Positions 52,048 to 59,917 of a stretch of DNA of 59,917 nucleotides are shown piece by piece. The DNA comes from an uncultured Bacteroidota bacterium (GTDB lineage Bacteria > Bacteroidota > Bacteroidia > Flavobacteriales_F > PHOS-HE28). Location: positions 87,045 through 146,961 of the forward strand of contig CADEDY010000007.1 in assembly GCA_902826215.1 (NCBI GenBank), read 5' to 3'. A program made the translations under genes and the position numbers. The notes under the pieces were generated by a model. The model ran no database searches. It saw only the letters and a program-made list of their open reading frames with translations, and had not been told where the DNA came from. How positions within the stretch are numbered: the stretch's first letter is position 1; every line of letters begins with the position of its first letter.

Positions 52048-53052
52048 ATGTCCTCGGTCTATTACCCCGACTACCTGCAGCTCGACAAGATCCTCGGCGC
52101 GCAAGCTCCCGAAAGTGACAAGCACGGCGTGGAAGCTCACGATGAGATGCTGTTCATCATCATCCACCAAGCCTATGAGCTCTGGTTCAAGCAGGTGCTG
52201 CACGAGGTGGGTAGTGTGATCACCATGTTCGCCGACCACCACGTGGACGACAACGGTGGCGAGCTCAACATCGCCGTCCACCGCCTGCAACGGGTGAAGA
52301 CGATCCTCGGTGTGCTCGTGCATCAGATGGACATCATGGAGACCATGACGCCCTTGGACTTCTTGGACTTCCGCGACCTGCTTCGCCCGGCCAGCGGGTT
52401 CCAGAGCATGCAGTTCAAGATCCTCGAGGCACGCTTGGGCCTGCGTATGGAAGCGCGTTTCGGCAAACAGTACTACACCAGTCAACTGCGCCCGGATCAC
52501 AAGGCGGAGATCGAAGCGCTGGAGAACCTTCCCACCCTGCATGAACTCGTGAACGCTTGGCTGGAACGGATGCCCTTTCTACAGGACAAATATTGGCCCA
52601 AGGGCGAGGCGAACTTCTTCGACCGTTTGGAACTGCTTTACACCAGTGGATTGGTAAAGGGGGAAGAAGGCAATGCCGCTCTTTGGCGCTCCATTTTCAA
52701 GGATGGAAGTGCAGACCGTCGTCTCTCTCCCGCTGCTTGCCAGAGCGCACTCTTCATCATGCTCTACCGCGATGAGCCGATCTTCCAACAGGCATTCCGC
52801 TTTCTGGAAGCCTTGCTCGACATCGATGAAGGAATGGCCGCCTGGCGGTCCAGGCACATCAACATGGTACACCGCATGATCGGCCTGCGCGTCGGCACAG
52901 GTGGAAGCACCGGTAAAGCCTACTTGAAAGGGGCGATGGACAGCCACTACATCTTCAGCGAGATCGCCGACCTGAGCAGTTTCTTGTTCGAACGCAGGAA
53001 ACTTCCTGCACTACCGGATGAGCTTCGCCGAGCCCTGGGCTTCGGCAGCTGA
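52048..53052 (+). CDS. kynA: Tryptophan 2,3-dioxygenase
   Basis: A 334-residue haem enzyme that opens the indole ring of tryptophan to N-formylkynurenine, first step of the kynurenine pathway. Visible are FIIIHQAYELWFKQVLHEVG (substrate-pocket His and aromatic residues), LLRPASGFQSMQFKILEARLG, and the haem-ligand region RHINMVHRMIGLRVGTGGSTG. The ATG at 52048 follows the promoter; the frame is open upstream but without protein character. No other kynurenine gene is in the window. Confidence 0.93.
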   Translation: MSSVYYPDYLQLDKILGAQAPESDKHGVEAHDEMLFIIIHQAYELWFKQVLHEVGSVITMFADHHVDDNGGELNIAVHRLQRVKTILGVLVHQMDIMETMTPLDFLDFRDLLRPASGFQSMQFKILEARLGLRMEARFGKQYYTSQLRPDHKAEIEALENLPTLHELVNAWLERMPFLQDKYWPKGEANFFDRLELLYTSGLVKGEEGNAALWRSIFKDGSADRRLSPAACQSALFIMLYRDEPIFQQAFRFLEALLDIDEGMAAWRSRHINMVHRMIGLRVGTGGSTGKAYLKGAMDSHYIFSEIADLSSFLFERRKLPALPDELRRALGFGS

Positions 53053-53057
53053 GCAGT

Positions 53058-54488
53058 TCAGATCTCGAAGCGTTGTCCGCGAACAGGCGCCTCGATGTGC
53101 TTGTAGCCCTTGCTCTGCAGAAGTCCGCGCAGTCCTTCGATGCTCTTCTCCACGCCGTGGACGAGGAAGGTACGTTTCACCTTCTTGGGGTCCTGACAAC
53201 CTAGGTAGCGCACTAATTCCATGCGATCCGCATGCGCGCTGTAAAACTCCATGCGCAGGATCCGTGCGTTCACCGGCACCACCTCCCCGAAGATGTTCAC
53301 CTCTTTCGCGCCCTCCAACAACTTCGCACCCAACGTACCCGGCGCGCAGAAACCGACCGCAAGCACTGCGTTCGCCCCATCCGCCAACTCGTTACGCAGG
53401 TGGTGACGGATGCGTCCGGCTTCCATCATCCCACTTGCTGCGATGATGATGCAAGGCCCCTCGACGCCGTTGAGCTGCTTGCTCCGGTCCGCGCTCCGCA
53501 CATACTCTACACCCAAAAAGGTGAAGAGGTCGGGATCCTTCGCCAGTTCGGCGCGCACCTCCTCGCGGAACAACGCGCTATTGGCCCGCGAGATCATCGT
53601 AGCACTGATCGCCAACGGACTGTCCACATACACCGGGATGCGCGGCAGCCGTCCTTCGTTGCTCAAGGTGTTCAAGGTGTAGAGGATCTCCTGCGTCTTA
53701 CCGATGCTGAATGCCGGGATCAACAGCTTGCCCTTGTTCTTCACGCAAACATCAGTCACATGACGCAGTAGTTCATCCTCGGCCTCTTTCACGGGTTCGT
53801 GATCACGGTCTCCGTAGGTGCTTTCGCAAACGATCACGTCGGCTTGACGGAACGGGACGGGTTCCGGCAACAAGCGATCCACATAGCGACCAACGTCGCC
53901 GGAGAAACTGAAACGCAAGGTCCGGTCCCCATCGACGATATCGAGATGCACCGCCGCACTGCCGAGGATATGCCCCGCATCGGTAAAGGTGAGCGTGATT
54001 CCGGGAAGGATCTCCTTCGTTGTTGCGTACTCGAGCGTTTGAAAAAGCTCCAAGGCAGGCTGCACATCGTCCTTGGTGTACAGCGGGCCATCCTCCTCCG
54101 GTTTCTGTCCTTTCCTCTGGGCACGCTTCACATCGTAGTTGTAGTCATACTCCTGGATGTGCGCGCTATCTGCCAGCATGATGGTGCATAGGTCCTCCGT
54201 TGCCGGGGTACACCAGATCGGTCCGTCGAATCCTTCGGCTACCAAGCGCGGCACCAAGCCGCTGTGATCGATGTGCGCGTGGCTCAGCACCAATACATCA
54301 ATGGTTGCAGGGTCGAAGCCGAAGGTCCGGTTGGGGTCATGCTTCGCGTCGTAGACGGCCTCGCCTTGGAACATGCCGCAGTCCAGCAATACCCTGTACC
54401 GGGTACCATCGTTGCGATCGATCTCCAATAGGTGCTTGCTTCCTGTTACCGTGCCGGCGGCACCGTGGCTGGTGAAGAAAATGGACAT
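53058..54488 (-). CDS. MBL-fold beta-CASP metallo-hydrolase with RNA specificity domain
   Basis: A 476-residue protein of the CPSF/RNase J superfamily. HxHxDH (SHAHIDHSG), GHILGSAA, beta-CASP motifs (CESTYGDRDH; PAFSIGKTQEILYTL; IIAASGMMEAGRIRHHL) and the C-terminal RMMBL domain (EFYSAHADRMELVRYL) are all intact. It is probably a ribonuclease. It converges on the tryptophan dioxygenase gene 5 nt away. Confidence 0.93.
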   Translation of the reverse strand: MSIFFTSHGAAGTVTGSKHLLEIDRNDGTRYRVLLDCGMFQGEAVYDAKHDPNRTFGFDPATIDVLVLSHAHIDHSGLVPRLVAEGFDGPIWCTPATEDLCTIMLADSAHIQEYDYNYDVKRAQRKGQKPEEDGPLYTKDDVQPALELFQTLEYATTKEILPGITLTFTDAGHILGSAAVHLDIVDGDRTLRFSFSGDVGRYVDRLLPEPVPFRQADVIVCESTYGDRDHEPVKEAEDELLRHVTDVCVKNKGKLLIPAFSIGKTQEILYTLNTLSNEGRLPRIPVYVDSPLAISATMISRANSALFREEVRAELAKDPDLFTFLGVEYVRSADRSKQLNGVEGPCIIIAASGMMEAGRIRHHLRNELADGANAVLAVGFCAPGTLGAKLLEGAKEVNIFGEVVPVNARILRMEFYSAHADRMELVRYLGCQDPKKVKRTFLVHGVEKSIEGLRGLLQSKGYKHIEAPVRGQRFEI

Positions 54489-54595
54489 GGTGTAAAGGTC
54501 GTACCGAACGACCGACCTTCAAAATCAGCGAATGCCGATGGCCCTTGAGTGCTCTTCACGGTCAATTGTTAACAGTGAACCCGGACTGAACGATC

Positions 54596-54624
54596 TTGGT
54601 AGATCCTTGTTCCCACTATATTTA
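54596..54624 (+). promoter_or_regulatory. Candidate promoter of second TonB receptor gene
   Basis: TTG, 18 nt, TATATTTA: one mismatch from TAnnTTTG. The start site would be near 54631, about 40 nt before the ATG. Confidence 0.5.
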
Positions 54625-54671
54625 TCTCGCACCCTCACCTAGAGGGTTTTCCCTATAAACGCTGCACCTGA

Positions 54672-57521
54672 ATGCATCCACCGCGGAAGCTCTTATTCGC
54701 ACTGTACCGCTTGCTGCTACCAGCCTGTTGTTGCTGTGCCAGTGTATGCGCTACAGCCCAACAGTACAAGTTGCGAGGGGTAGTCAGTGATAGCGGAAGC
54801 GGCGAGACCCTGATCGGCGCCAGCGTAGTGATCAAGGGCACCACCACCGGAGCGACCACGGACATCGACGGCCGGTTCGAGATCCTGACCAACGAGCTTC
54901 CTCCGTACACGCTCGTTATCAGCTTCATCGGCTATGCGCAGCAGGAGGTCGAGGTGAAGAGCTTGGACCAAGAACTGAAATTCAAGTTGAGCACGGATCA
55001 GGTGCTTTTGAAGGAAGCGGAAGTGATAGGTAGTCGCATCAGCGAGAAGCAGAAACAGGCCCCACTGACAGTGGAGAGCATGGATCTACTCGCGATCAAA
55101 GAGGCACCTAGCGGCGATTTCTATGAAGGCCTCGGCACGTTGAAGGGTGTGGACATGACAGCGGCGAGCATGGGTTTCAAAGTGATCAATACACGTGGGT
55201 TCAACAGTACCAGCCCCGTACGATCGCTCCAACTCATCGATGGCGTGGACAACCAAAGTCCAGGATTGAACTTCTCACTGGGCAACTTCCTTGGTGCCAG
55301 TGAACTGGATGTCATGAAGGTGGACCTGATCGTGGGAGCAAGCTCGGCATACTACGGCCCCAATGCATTCAACGGGGTCATCAGCATGACCACGAAGGAC
55401 CCCTTCCAATTCCGTGGACTTTCTGTCTTCGCGAAGACCGGTGAGCGCAACCTCGTCGAAAGCGGCATTCGCTACGCGCACGTTTTCAAAGCGAAGGAGG
55501 GCAAGGAACGGCTGGCTTTCAAATTCAACTTCTACTACTTCCAAGCCAAGGACTGGAAGGCGGACAACTTGAATGCGACGGAGGATAGCGATACGGACAT
55601 GAACAATCCAGGAGGGTATGACGCTGTGAATCGATACGGCGATGAGGCTTCATCGGTGAACAGCATATCGACATGGGGGCTCGGCACCATTCATCGGGAT
55701 GGATACCGCGAAGTTGACCTTGTGAATTACGATACGCGCAATATCAAATCGTCCTTGGCCTTCCACTACAAGTTGAGCGACAGTCTTCAGGTCATTGCTG
55801 CCTCGAGTTTCGGAACTGGTACCACCGTGTACCAAGGGGACAACAGGTATCGTCTTCAGGACATTCTCTTCTTCCAGAACCGCTTGGAGTTGAACGCCGG
55901 TGATCGCGGATTCCTGCGCGCCTACTTCACCAACGAGGATGCGGGTAAGAGCTACGATGCGGTTTTCACCGCCTTCAGACTTCAGGACTACGCGAAACCG
56001 GACTCGCGTTGGTTCCAGGACTATCGAAATCGATGGGAAAGTGGAGGCTATGCCAATCAGGTCCGAAATGCGCCAGGATTTCCGCAACCCGTCTTCGACC
56101 CTGGTCCACCCGCAACGTTCATCATCGACCAAGAGGCGATCGCTCAGTGGGGCATTGCGAACCAAGACCTTCTTCAAGGCCTGCATGATGAAGTGCGAGC
56201 ATACGCCAACTCCAGTGCAACCAGCGCCGGAACCCAGAACACATTCAACGCTCGTTTGGAACCCGGCACAGCGGCGTTCGATGCGGCCTTCAAGGACATC
56301 ACGAGCCGGCTCTTCAGTGAGGGTGGTACCCGATTCTATGATCGTTCCTCCTTGGCCCATGTGCAAGGCGAACGACGATTCAAGGTGAAAGCCTACACCC
56401 TGACTGGAGGTGCGAGCTACCGCTATTACCTGCCCGATTCGCGCGGCAACATTTTCTCCGATACCAGTGGAACCAAGATCACGAACAGCCAATACGGGGT
56501 CTATGCTGGAGTTGAGCGCCGCGTCCTTGCCAGTCAGAAGTTGAAGCTCACAGCCACCGTCCGCATGGATAAGAACGTGAACTTCGACTATCTCTTCTCC
56601 CCGGCAGCGTCCGCCGTCTATAGCTTCAACCCTGAGAACATCCTGCGTTTCTCTTTCTCGTCTGCGATACGGAACCCGACCCTTCAGGATCAGTATCTCT
56701 ATTACAACGTTGGCCGTGCGATCCTCTTGGGCAATCTCAATGGCGTGAACGATCTGGTGACCGTGCCTTCCCTCTTGGCCTCGTTCAGCAGTAGTGCAAG
56801 CGTATTGGAGTACTTCAGTGTTGCTCCCGTTGTGCCGGAGAAGGTGAAGAGCTTTGAGGTCGGCTATCGCAACACCCTGTGGAAGAACCTCTTCGTGGAC
56901 GCTTCCTATTACTACAGCTTCTACAAGGACTTCCTCGGGTTCCAACTCGGTGCGGATGTGAACATCAACCAGATCAACCAAGTGGATCTAGGCACCGTGC
57001 AGGTATATCGGGTAGCTGCCAACTCGTCCAAGCAGGTCACGACGCAGGGCTTTTCTTTCGGCGCCAACTATTTCTTCCGCAAATTCTTCGCGATCAACGG
57101 CAATTACTCGTGGAACAAGTTGAACACCGTGGCGGACGACCCTATCATTCCAGCATTCAACACACCGCAGCATAAATTCAATCTGGGCGTCAGTGGCCGG
57201 GAGATCAGCAAGGTGATCCTGGGTATCCCGATACAGAATTGGGGCTTCAACTTCAACTACCGCTGGGTGCAGAGCTTCTTGTTCGAGGGCAGCCCTCAAT
57301 TCACCGGCACGATCCCTAGCTACGGACTACTCGACGGCCAGGTGAGCAAATACGTACCGGGCATAAACTGCACCTTCAAAGCCGGCGCTTCAAACCTCCT
57401 GAACAATGAGGTGTACATGGTCTATGGCGGACCTTTGGTGGGTCGCCTGGCATTCATATCGGTACTTTTTGAACCCCAATGGCATAAAAAGAAAGACCTG
57501 CCGAAGAACGGGTCGAACTGA
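54672..57521 (+). CDS. TonB-dependent receptor with carboxypeptidase-regulatory domain
   Basis: A 949-residue outer-membrane receptor: signal peptide (about 1-29, CATAQ), carboxypeptidase-regulatory-like domain (about 33-110, GVVSDSGSGETLIGASVVIK), plug (about 130-245, GVDMTAASMGFKVINTRGFN; VDLIVGASSAYYGPNAFNGV), and barrel strands to the end. It lacks SusD and STN partners, so it is not of the SusC/D type. The substrate is unknown. The T9SS esterase-fold protein follows 49 nt later, and murQ after that. Confidence 0.9.
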   Translation: MHPPRKLLFALYRLLLPACCCCASVCATAQQYKLRGVVSDSGSGETLIGASVVIKGTTTGATTDIDGRFEILTNELPPYTLVISFIGYAQQEVEVKSLDQELKFKLSTDQVLLKEAEVIGSRISEKQKQAPLTVESMDLLAIKEAPSGDFYEGLGTLKGVDMTAASMGFKVINTRGFNSTSPVRSLQLIDGVDNQSPGLNFSLGNFLGASELDVMKVDLIVGASSAYYGPNAFNGVISMTTKDPFQFRGLSVFAKTGERNLVESGIRYAHVFKAKEGKERLAFKFNFYYFQAKDWKADNLNATEDSDTDMNNPGGYDAVNRYGDEASSVNSISTWGLGTIHRDGYREVDLVNYDTRNIKSSLAFHYKLSDSLQVIAASSFGTGTTVYQGDNRYRLQDILFFQNRLELNAGDRGFLRAYFTNEDAGKSYDAVFTAFRLQDYAKPDSRWFQDYRNRWESGGYANQVRNAPGFPQPVFDPGPPATFIIDQEAIAQWGIANQDLLQGLHDEVRAYANSSATSAGTQNTFNARLEPGTAAFDAAFKDITSRLFSEGGTRFYDRSSLAHVQGERRFKVKAYTLTGGASYRYYLPDSRGNIFSDTSGTKITNSQYGVYAGVERRVLASQKLKLTATVRMDKNVNFDYLFSPAASAVYSFNPENILRFSFSSAIRNPTLQDQYLYYNVGRAILLGNLNGVNDLVTVPSLLASFSSSASVLEYFSVAPVVPEKVKSFEVGYRNTLWKNLFVDASYYYSFYKDFLGFQLGADVNINQINQVDLGTVQVYRVAANSSKQVTTQGFSFGANYFFRKFFAINGNYSWNKLNTVADDPIIPAFNTPQHKFNLGVSGREISKVILGIPIQNWGFNFNYRWVQSFLFEGSPQFTGTIPSYGLLDGQVSKYVPGINCTFKAGASNLLNNEVYMVYGGPLVGRLAFISVLFEPQWHKKKDLPKNGSN

Positions 57522-57570
57522 TCGACTTACGAATTACCTTGGCTACGAAATCAACCTGCAACCAAGCAAC

Positions 57571-59094
57571 ATGAAACGAACACTCCGCAATTTGGCCGTC
57601 ATCGGCGTCCTTGCTGCCGCACCGGTTTCGGCGCAACGCTACCTCACTGAAGTCTTCAACTCGGTGGATGTAGAATCCAACATCACCTATGGGTCCAACT
57701 ACTCTGTGCTGACCGGCGCCCCGGTTCTGCAGCCCCTGCTGATGGACGTTTACAAACCGACTGGTGATACCGAGACCGATCGCCCCGTGATCGTTTATAT
57801 CCACACCGGCTCTTTGCTTCCTCGCTACATCAACCAACTTCCAACAGGCTCCAAGAACGACAGCGCCACCGTGGAGATGTGCAAGCGCTTCGCCAAGAAG
57901 GGCTATGTCGTAGCCGCGATCACCTATCGAACAGGGTGGAATCCGGCTTCACTCAGTGAGCAGGTGCGGAAGCAAACGATCATCCAAGCTGTCTATCGGG
58001 CACTCCAAGACACCAAGACCGCGGTGCGCTTTCTGCGGAAGTCCATCGCCGAGGGCGGGAACCCTTACGGCATCAGCGGGGATAAGGTCGTTATCGGTGG
58101 ACAGGGCACCGGTGGGTACTCTGCACTGGCCTACGCCACCTTGCAGGATGTTGCTGAGATCCAACTCGAGAAGTTCTTCAACACGGATGACAATGTCTTC
58201 ATGGTCGACCCTTTGATCCTCGGTGATTTCGAAGGATTGGGAGGGAACCCGGCTCTGAACCAGGACAACCACCCCGGCTATGCCACCGACATCAACATGA
58301 TATTCAACATCGGCGGAGCGCTTGGTGATAGCTCTTGGCTCGAGCAAGGAGAAGTGCCTATGTGCTGCATCCATGGTGTATTCGACCCCTTCGCGCCATA
58401 CGCCAATGGCACCGTATTCGTACCAGGTACCAGCTTCGCTGTAGTGAACGTGGATGGCAGTGCACGGGTGACGGAAATGGCCAACGCCTTCGGTAACAAC
58501 GATATCTGGTTGACACCTCCCTTCACGGATGACCTGACCAACTATGCTCAAAGCGTTTTGACCGGTACGATCAATGAGGGTAATGAAGGCCTCCTCCCCT
58601 TCACGCAGCCGCAGAATAGCAGCGGACCGTGGGAGTGGTGGGATGAAGCTACTGTGACCGCAGGCGCAACCGCGGTGGGCGCCGATCCAGTTGTCGTGCT
58701 TGCAAATGGTTACGCCTCGAACCCTGTGTATCAGGCGCTAGGCCCTGTTGCCGGTCGTGCACGTGCATTGGCGTACATCGATACGCTCCAGAACTTCATC
58801 ACCCCTCGCATGTATCGCGCCTTGGCGTTGAACGTGGGTATCGATGAGAACTCGGCTCTGGCAGCTGGGGTGGAGGTCTATCCGAACCCGGTTGCGGCGA
58901 CTACGGTGATCACCAGCTCCAAGTCGACGATCAAGAACTATGTGGTCTACGATAACCAAGGCCGTATCATTCGGAACGGAACCGTGAACGCTAACCGTTT
59001 CACTTTCGACCGCGCTGACCTCGCTTCAGGATCGTACTATATGGAACTCTTCTTCAAGGAGGGGAGCTTGACCCGCAAGCTCATCTTGGACTAA
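57571..59094 (+). CDS. T9SS esterase-fold surface protein, nucleophile serine replaced
   Basis: A 507-residue exported protein: signal peptide (1-21, PVSAQ), an alpha/beta-hydrolase domain of the carboxylesterase type (LLMDVYKPTGDTETDRPVIV, IHTGSLLPRY), and a type A sorting domain (VEVYPNPVAATTVITSSKST to SLTRKLILD). The elbow reads GGQGTGGYSALAY, where active relatives have GxSxG, so the nucleophile is glycine. It may bind rather than cleave its ligand. The ATG at 57571 gives the signal peptide. Confidence 0.83.
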   Translation: MKRTLRNLAVIGVLAAAPVSAQRYLTEVFNSVDVESNITYGSNYSVLTGAPVLQPLLMDVYKPTGDTETDRPVIVYIHTGSLLPRYINQLPTGSKNDSATVEMCKRFAKKGYVVAAITYRTGWNPASLSEQVRKQTIIQAVYRALQDTKTAVRFLRKSIAEGGNPYGISGDKVVIGGQGTGGYSALAYATLQDVAEIQLEKFFNTDDNVFMVDPLILGDFEGLGGNPALNQDNHPGYATDINMIFNIGGALGDSSWLEQGEVPMCCIHGVFDPFAPYANGTVFVPGTSFAVVNVDGSARVTEMANAFGNNDIWLTPPFTDDLTNYAQSVLTGTINEGNEGLLPFTQPQNSSGPWEWWDEATVTAGATAVGADPVVVLANGYASNPVYQALGPVAGRARALAYIDTLQNFITPRMYRALALNVGIDENSALAAGVEVYPNPVAATTVITSSKSTIKNYVVYDNQGRIIRNGTVNANRFTFDRADLASGSYYMELFFKEGSLTRKLILD

Positions 59095-59112
59095 GACCCT
59101 CGAACTTCTGCG

Positions 59113-59149
59113 AAGGCCATCCACCTCCCGGTGGGTGGCCTTCTTCTTT
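59113..59149 (+). terminator. Terminator after T9SS esterase-fold gene
   Basis: AAGGCCATCCACC, loop TCCC, GGTGGGTGGCCTT with one mismatch, then CTTCTTT. It separates the receptor unit from murQ. Confidence 0.8.
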
Positions 59150-59167
59150 GTGTCAACTTTGCATCGC

Positions 59168-59917
59168 ATGCAGAAGATCACCGAAAGCACCTCGTATTAC
59201 AACGACCTGGAGCAGATGTCCACTTCGGAACTGCTCCTGAACATGAACATCGAGGACCGCAGCGTGCCTGTGGCCGTCGGCGAAGTGCTGCCTGCGATCG
59301 GACAACTCGTGGATGCCATTGTGGAACGCATGGGGCGTGGTGGTAGGCTCTTCTATTTGGGTGCGGGAACGAGCGGACGGTTGGGTATCGTGGATGCGAG
59401 CGAATGCCCACCAACATTCGGCGTCCCACAAGGCTTGGTGATCGGTCTGATCGCTGGAGGTGATGCAGCGATACGCAAGGCGGTGGAATTCGCGGAGGAC
59501 GATCGTGAGCAGGGTTGGATGGATCTGCAGGAACACACCATCGGGGTTGATGATGTGGTGATCGGGATCGCAGCCAGCGGAGGAACACCGTACGTTATCG
59601 GTGCTCTAGAAACGTGCAACGAAAAGGGCATCCTCACCGGAGGGATCACCTGCAATCCGGGCAGCGCACTGACGACCGTGGCGAAGCACCCCATCGCAAT
59701 CGTCGTTGGGCCCGAGTTCGTCACAGGCAGCACACGTATGAAGAGCGGCACCGCACAGAAGTTGGTCCTGAACATGATCAGCACCAGTGTGATGATCAAG
59801 CTCGGCCGGGTGAAGGGCAACCGCATGGTGGACATGCAACTGAGCAACAACAAGCTCATCGACCGAGGCACGCGCATGGTGATGGATGCCTTGGCCGTGG
59901 ACCATGACACCGCCAAC
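59168..59917 (+). CDS. murQ: N-acetylmuramic acid 6-phosphate etherase, cut by window end
   Basis: The first 250 codons of MurQ, which removes D-lactate from MurNAc-6-phosphate during peptidoglycan recycling. SIS-domain signatures are clear: RLFYLGAGTSGRLGIVDASE, VVIGIAASGGTPYVIGALE and FVTGSTRMKSGTAQKLVLN. The frame is open at the last base of the window, so about 20 C-terminal residues are missing. It starts 18 nt after the terminator. Confidence 0.93.
   Translation, partial: MQKITESTSYYNDLEQMSTSELLLNMNIEDRSVPVAVGEVLPAIGQLVDAIVERMGRGGRLFYLGAGTSGRLGIVDASECPPTFGVPQGLVIGLIAGGDAAIRKAVEFAEDDREQGWMDLQEHTIGVDDVVIGIAASGGTPYVIGALETCNEKGILTGGITCNPGSALTTVAKHPIAIVVGPEFVTGSTRMKSGTAQKLVLNMISTSVMIKLGRVKGNRMVDMQLSNNKLIDRGTRMVMDALAVDHDTAN

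Noticed and set aside
55650..56981. 443-codon minus-strand frame inside the second TonB receptor
   Set aside because: Falls wholly within the receptor barrel and has no recognisable protein signal.

Overview
The window is bacterial chromosome, most likely from a high-GC member of the Bacteroidota (probably Flavobacteriales). The grounds are: a complete bat (Bacteroides aerotolerance) operon; two proteins ending in type A and one ending in a type B type IX secretion (T9SS) sorting domain; TonB-dependent receptors with N-terminal carboxypeptidase-regulatory domains; an ECF sigma/FecR pair; and promoters of the Bacteroidota form TTG-N18/19-TAnnTTTG with little use of Shine-Dalgarno sites. The precise lineage is inference. 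I see no transposase, integrase, phage gene, CRISPR array or rRNA, so this looks like ordinary core chromosome with accessory surface-protein genes.

Layout. 1-8130 (+): end of moxR, DUF58 gene, a BatD-related membrane protein, batA, batB, a TPR lipoprotein, an E/Q/K-rich BatC-type protein, batD and batE, almost all joined by 4-nt ATGA overlaps. 8134-11325 (-): a large beta-helix protein ending in two dockerin-like repeats. 11599-12141 (-): tRNA-Arg, tRNA-Pro and tRNA-Ser with hairpins, divergent from thiolase and an NlpC/P60 peptidase (12247-14205, +). 14215-20331 (-): a cell-surface signalling locus made of an ECF sigma factor, a FecR anti-sigma factor, an STN-domain protein with about 17 GxQ(I/V)xGxxN repeats, and a TonB-dependent receptor without an STN domain. 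A shared TAGGGGT-N12-GGTTGTCATA motif precedes both fecR and the receptor. 20451-24776 (-): a 1441-residue T9SS type B surface protein. 24899-30554: a small membrane protein, clpB, an unknown gene, sixA-like phosphatase and a secreted protein.

30641-45992: mostly housekeeping genes: J-domain protein, ilvE-type aminotransferase, recQ, 3-methyladenine glycosylase, fmt, HU, SpoU methyltransferase, a THX-type ribosomal protein with a histone H1-like tail, pdxH, YqgE, class IV aminotransferase, gmhB-like phosphatase, rhomboid protease, a GreA/B-family factor, an S4 protein, a beta-helix protein, a CPBP protease and an alpha/beta hydrolase. 45985-53052: GNAT acetyltransferase, a T9SS propeller protein, three TonB C-terminal-domain proteins around a BlaI/BlaR1-type pair, and tryptophan 2,3-dioxygenase. 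53058-59917: a beta-CASP metallo-hydrolase, a second TonB-dependent receptor, a T9SS esterase-fold protein that lacks its nucleophile serine, and the start of murQ, cut by the window end.

The strongest candidate for something undescribed is the 14215-20331 locus. Its signalling (STN) domain sits on a separate repeat protein rather than on the receptor, and the sequence supplies a plausible two-site regulon for its own sigma factor.
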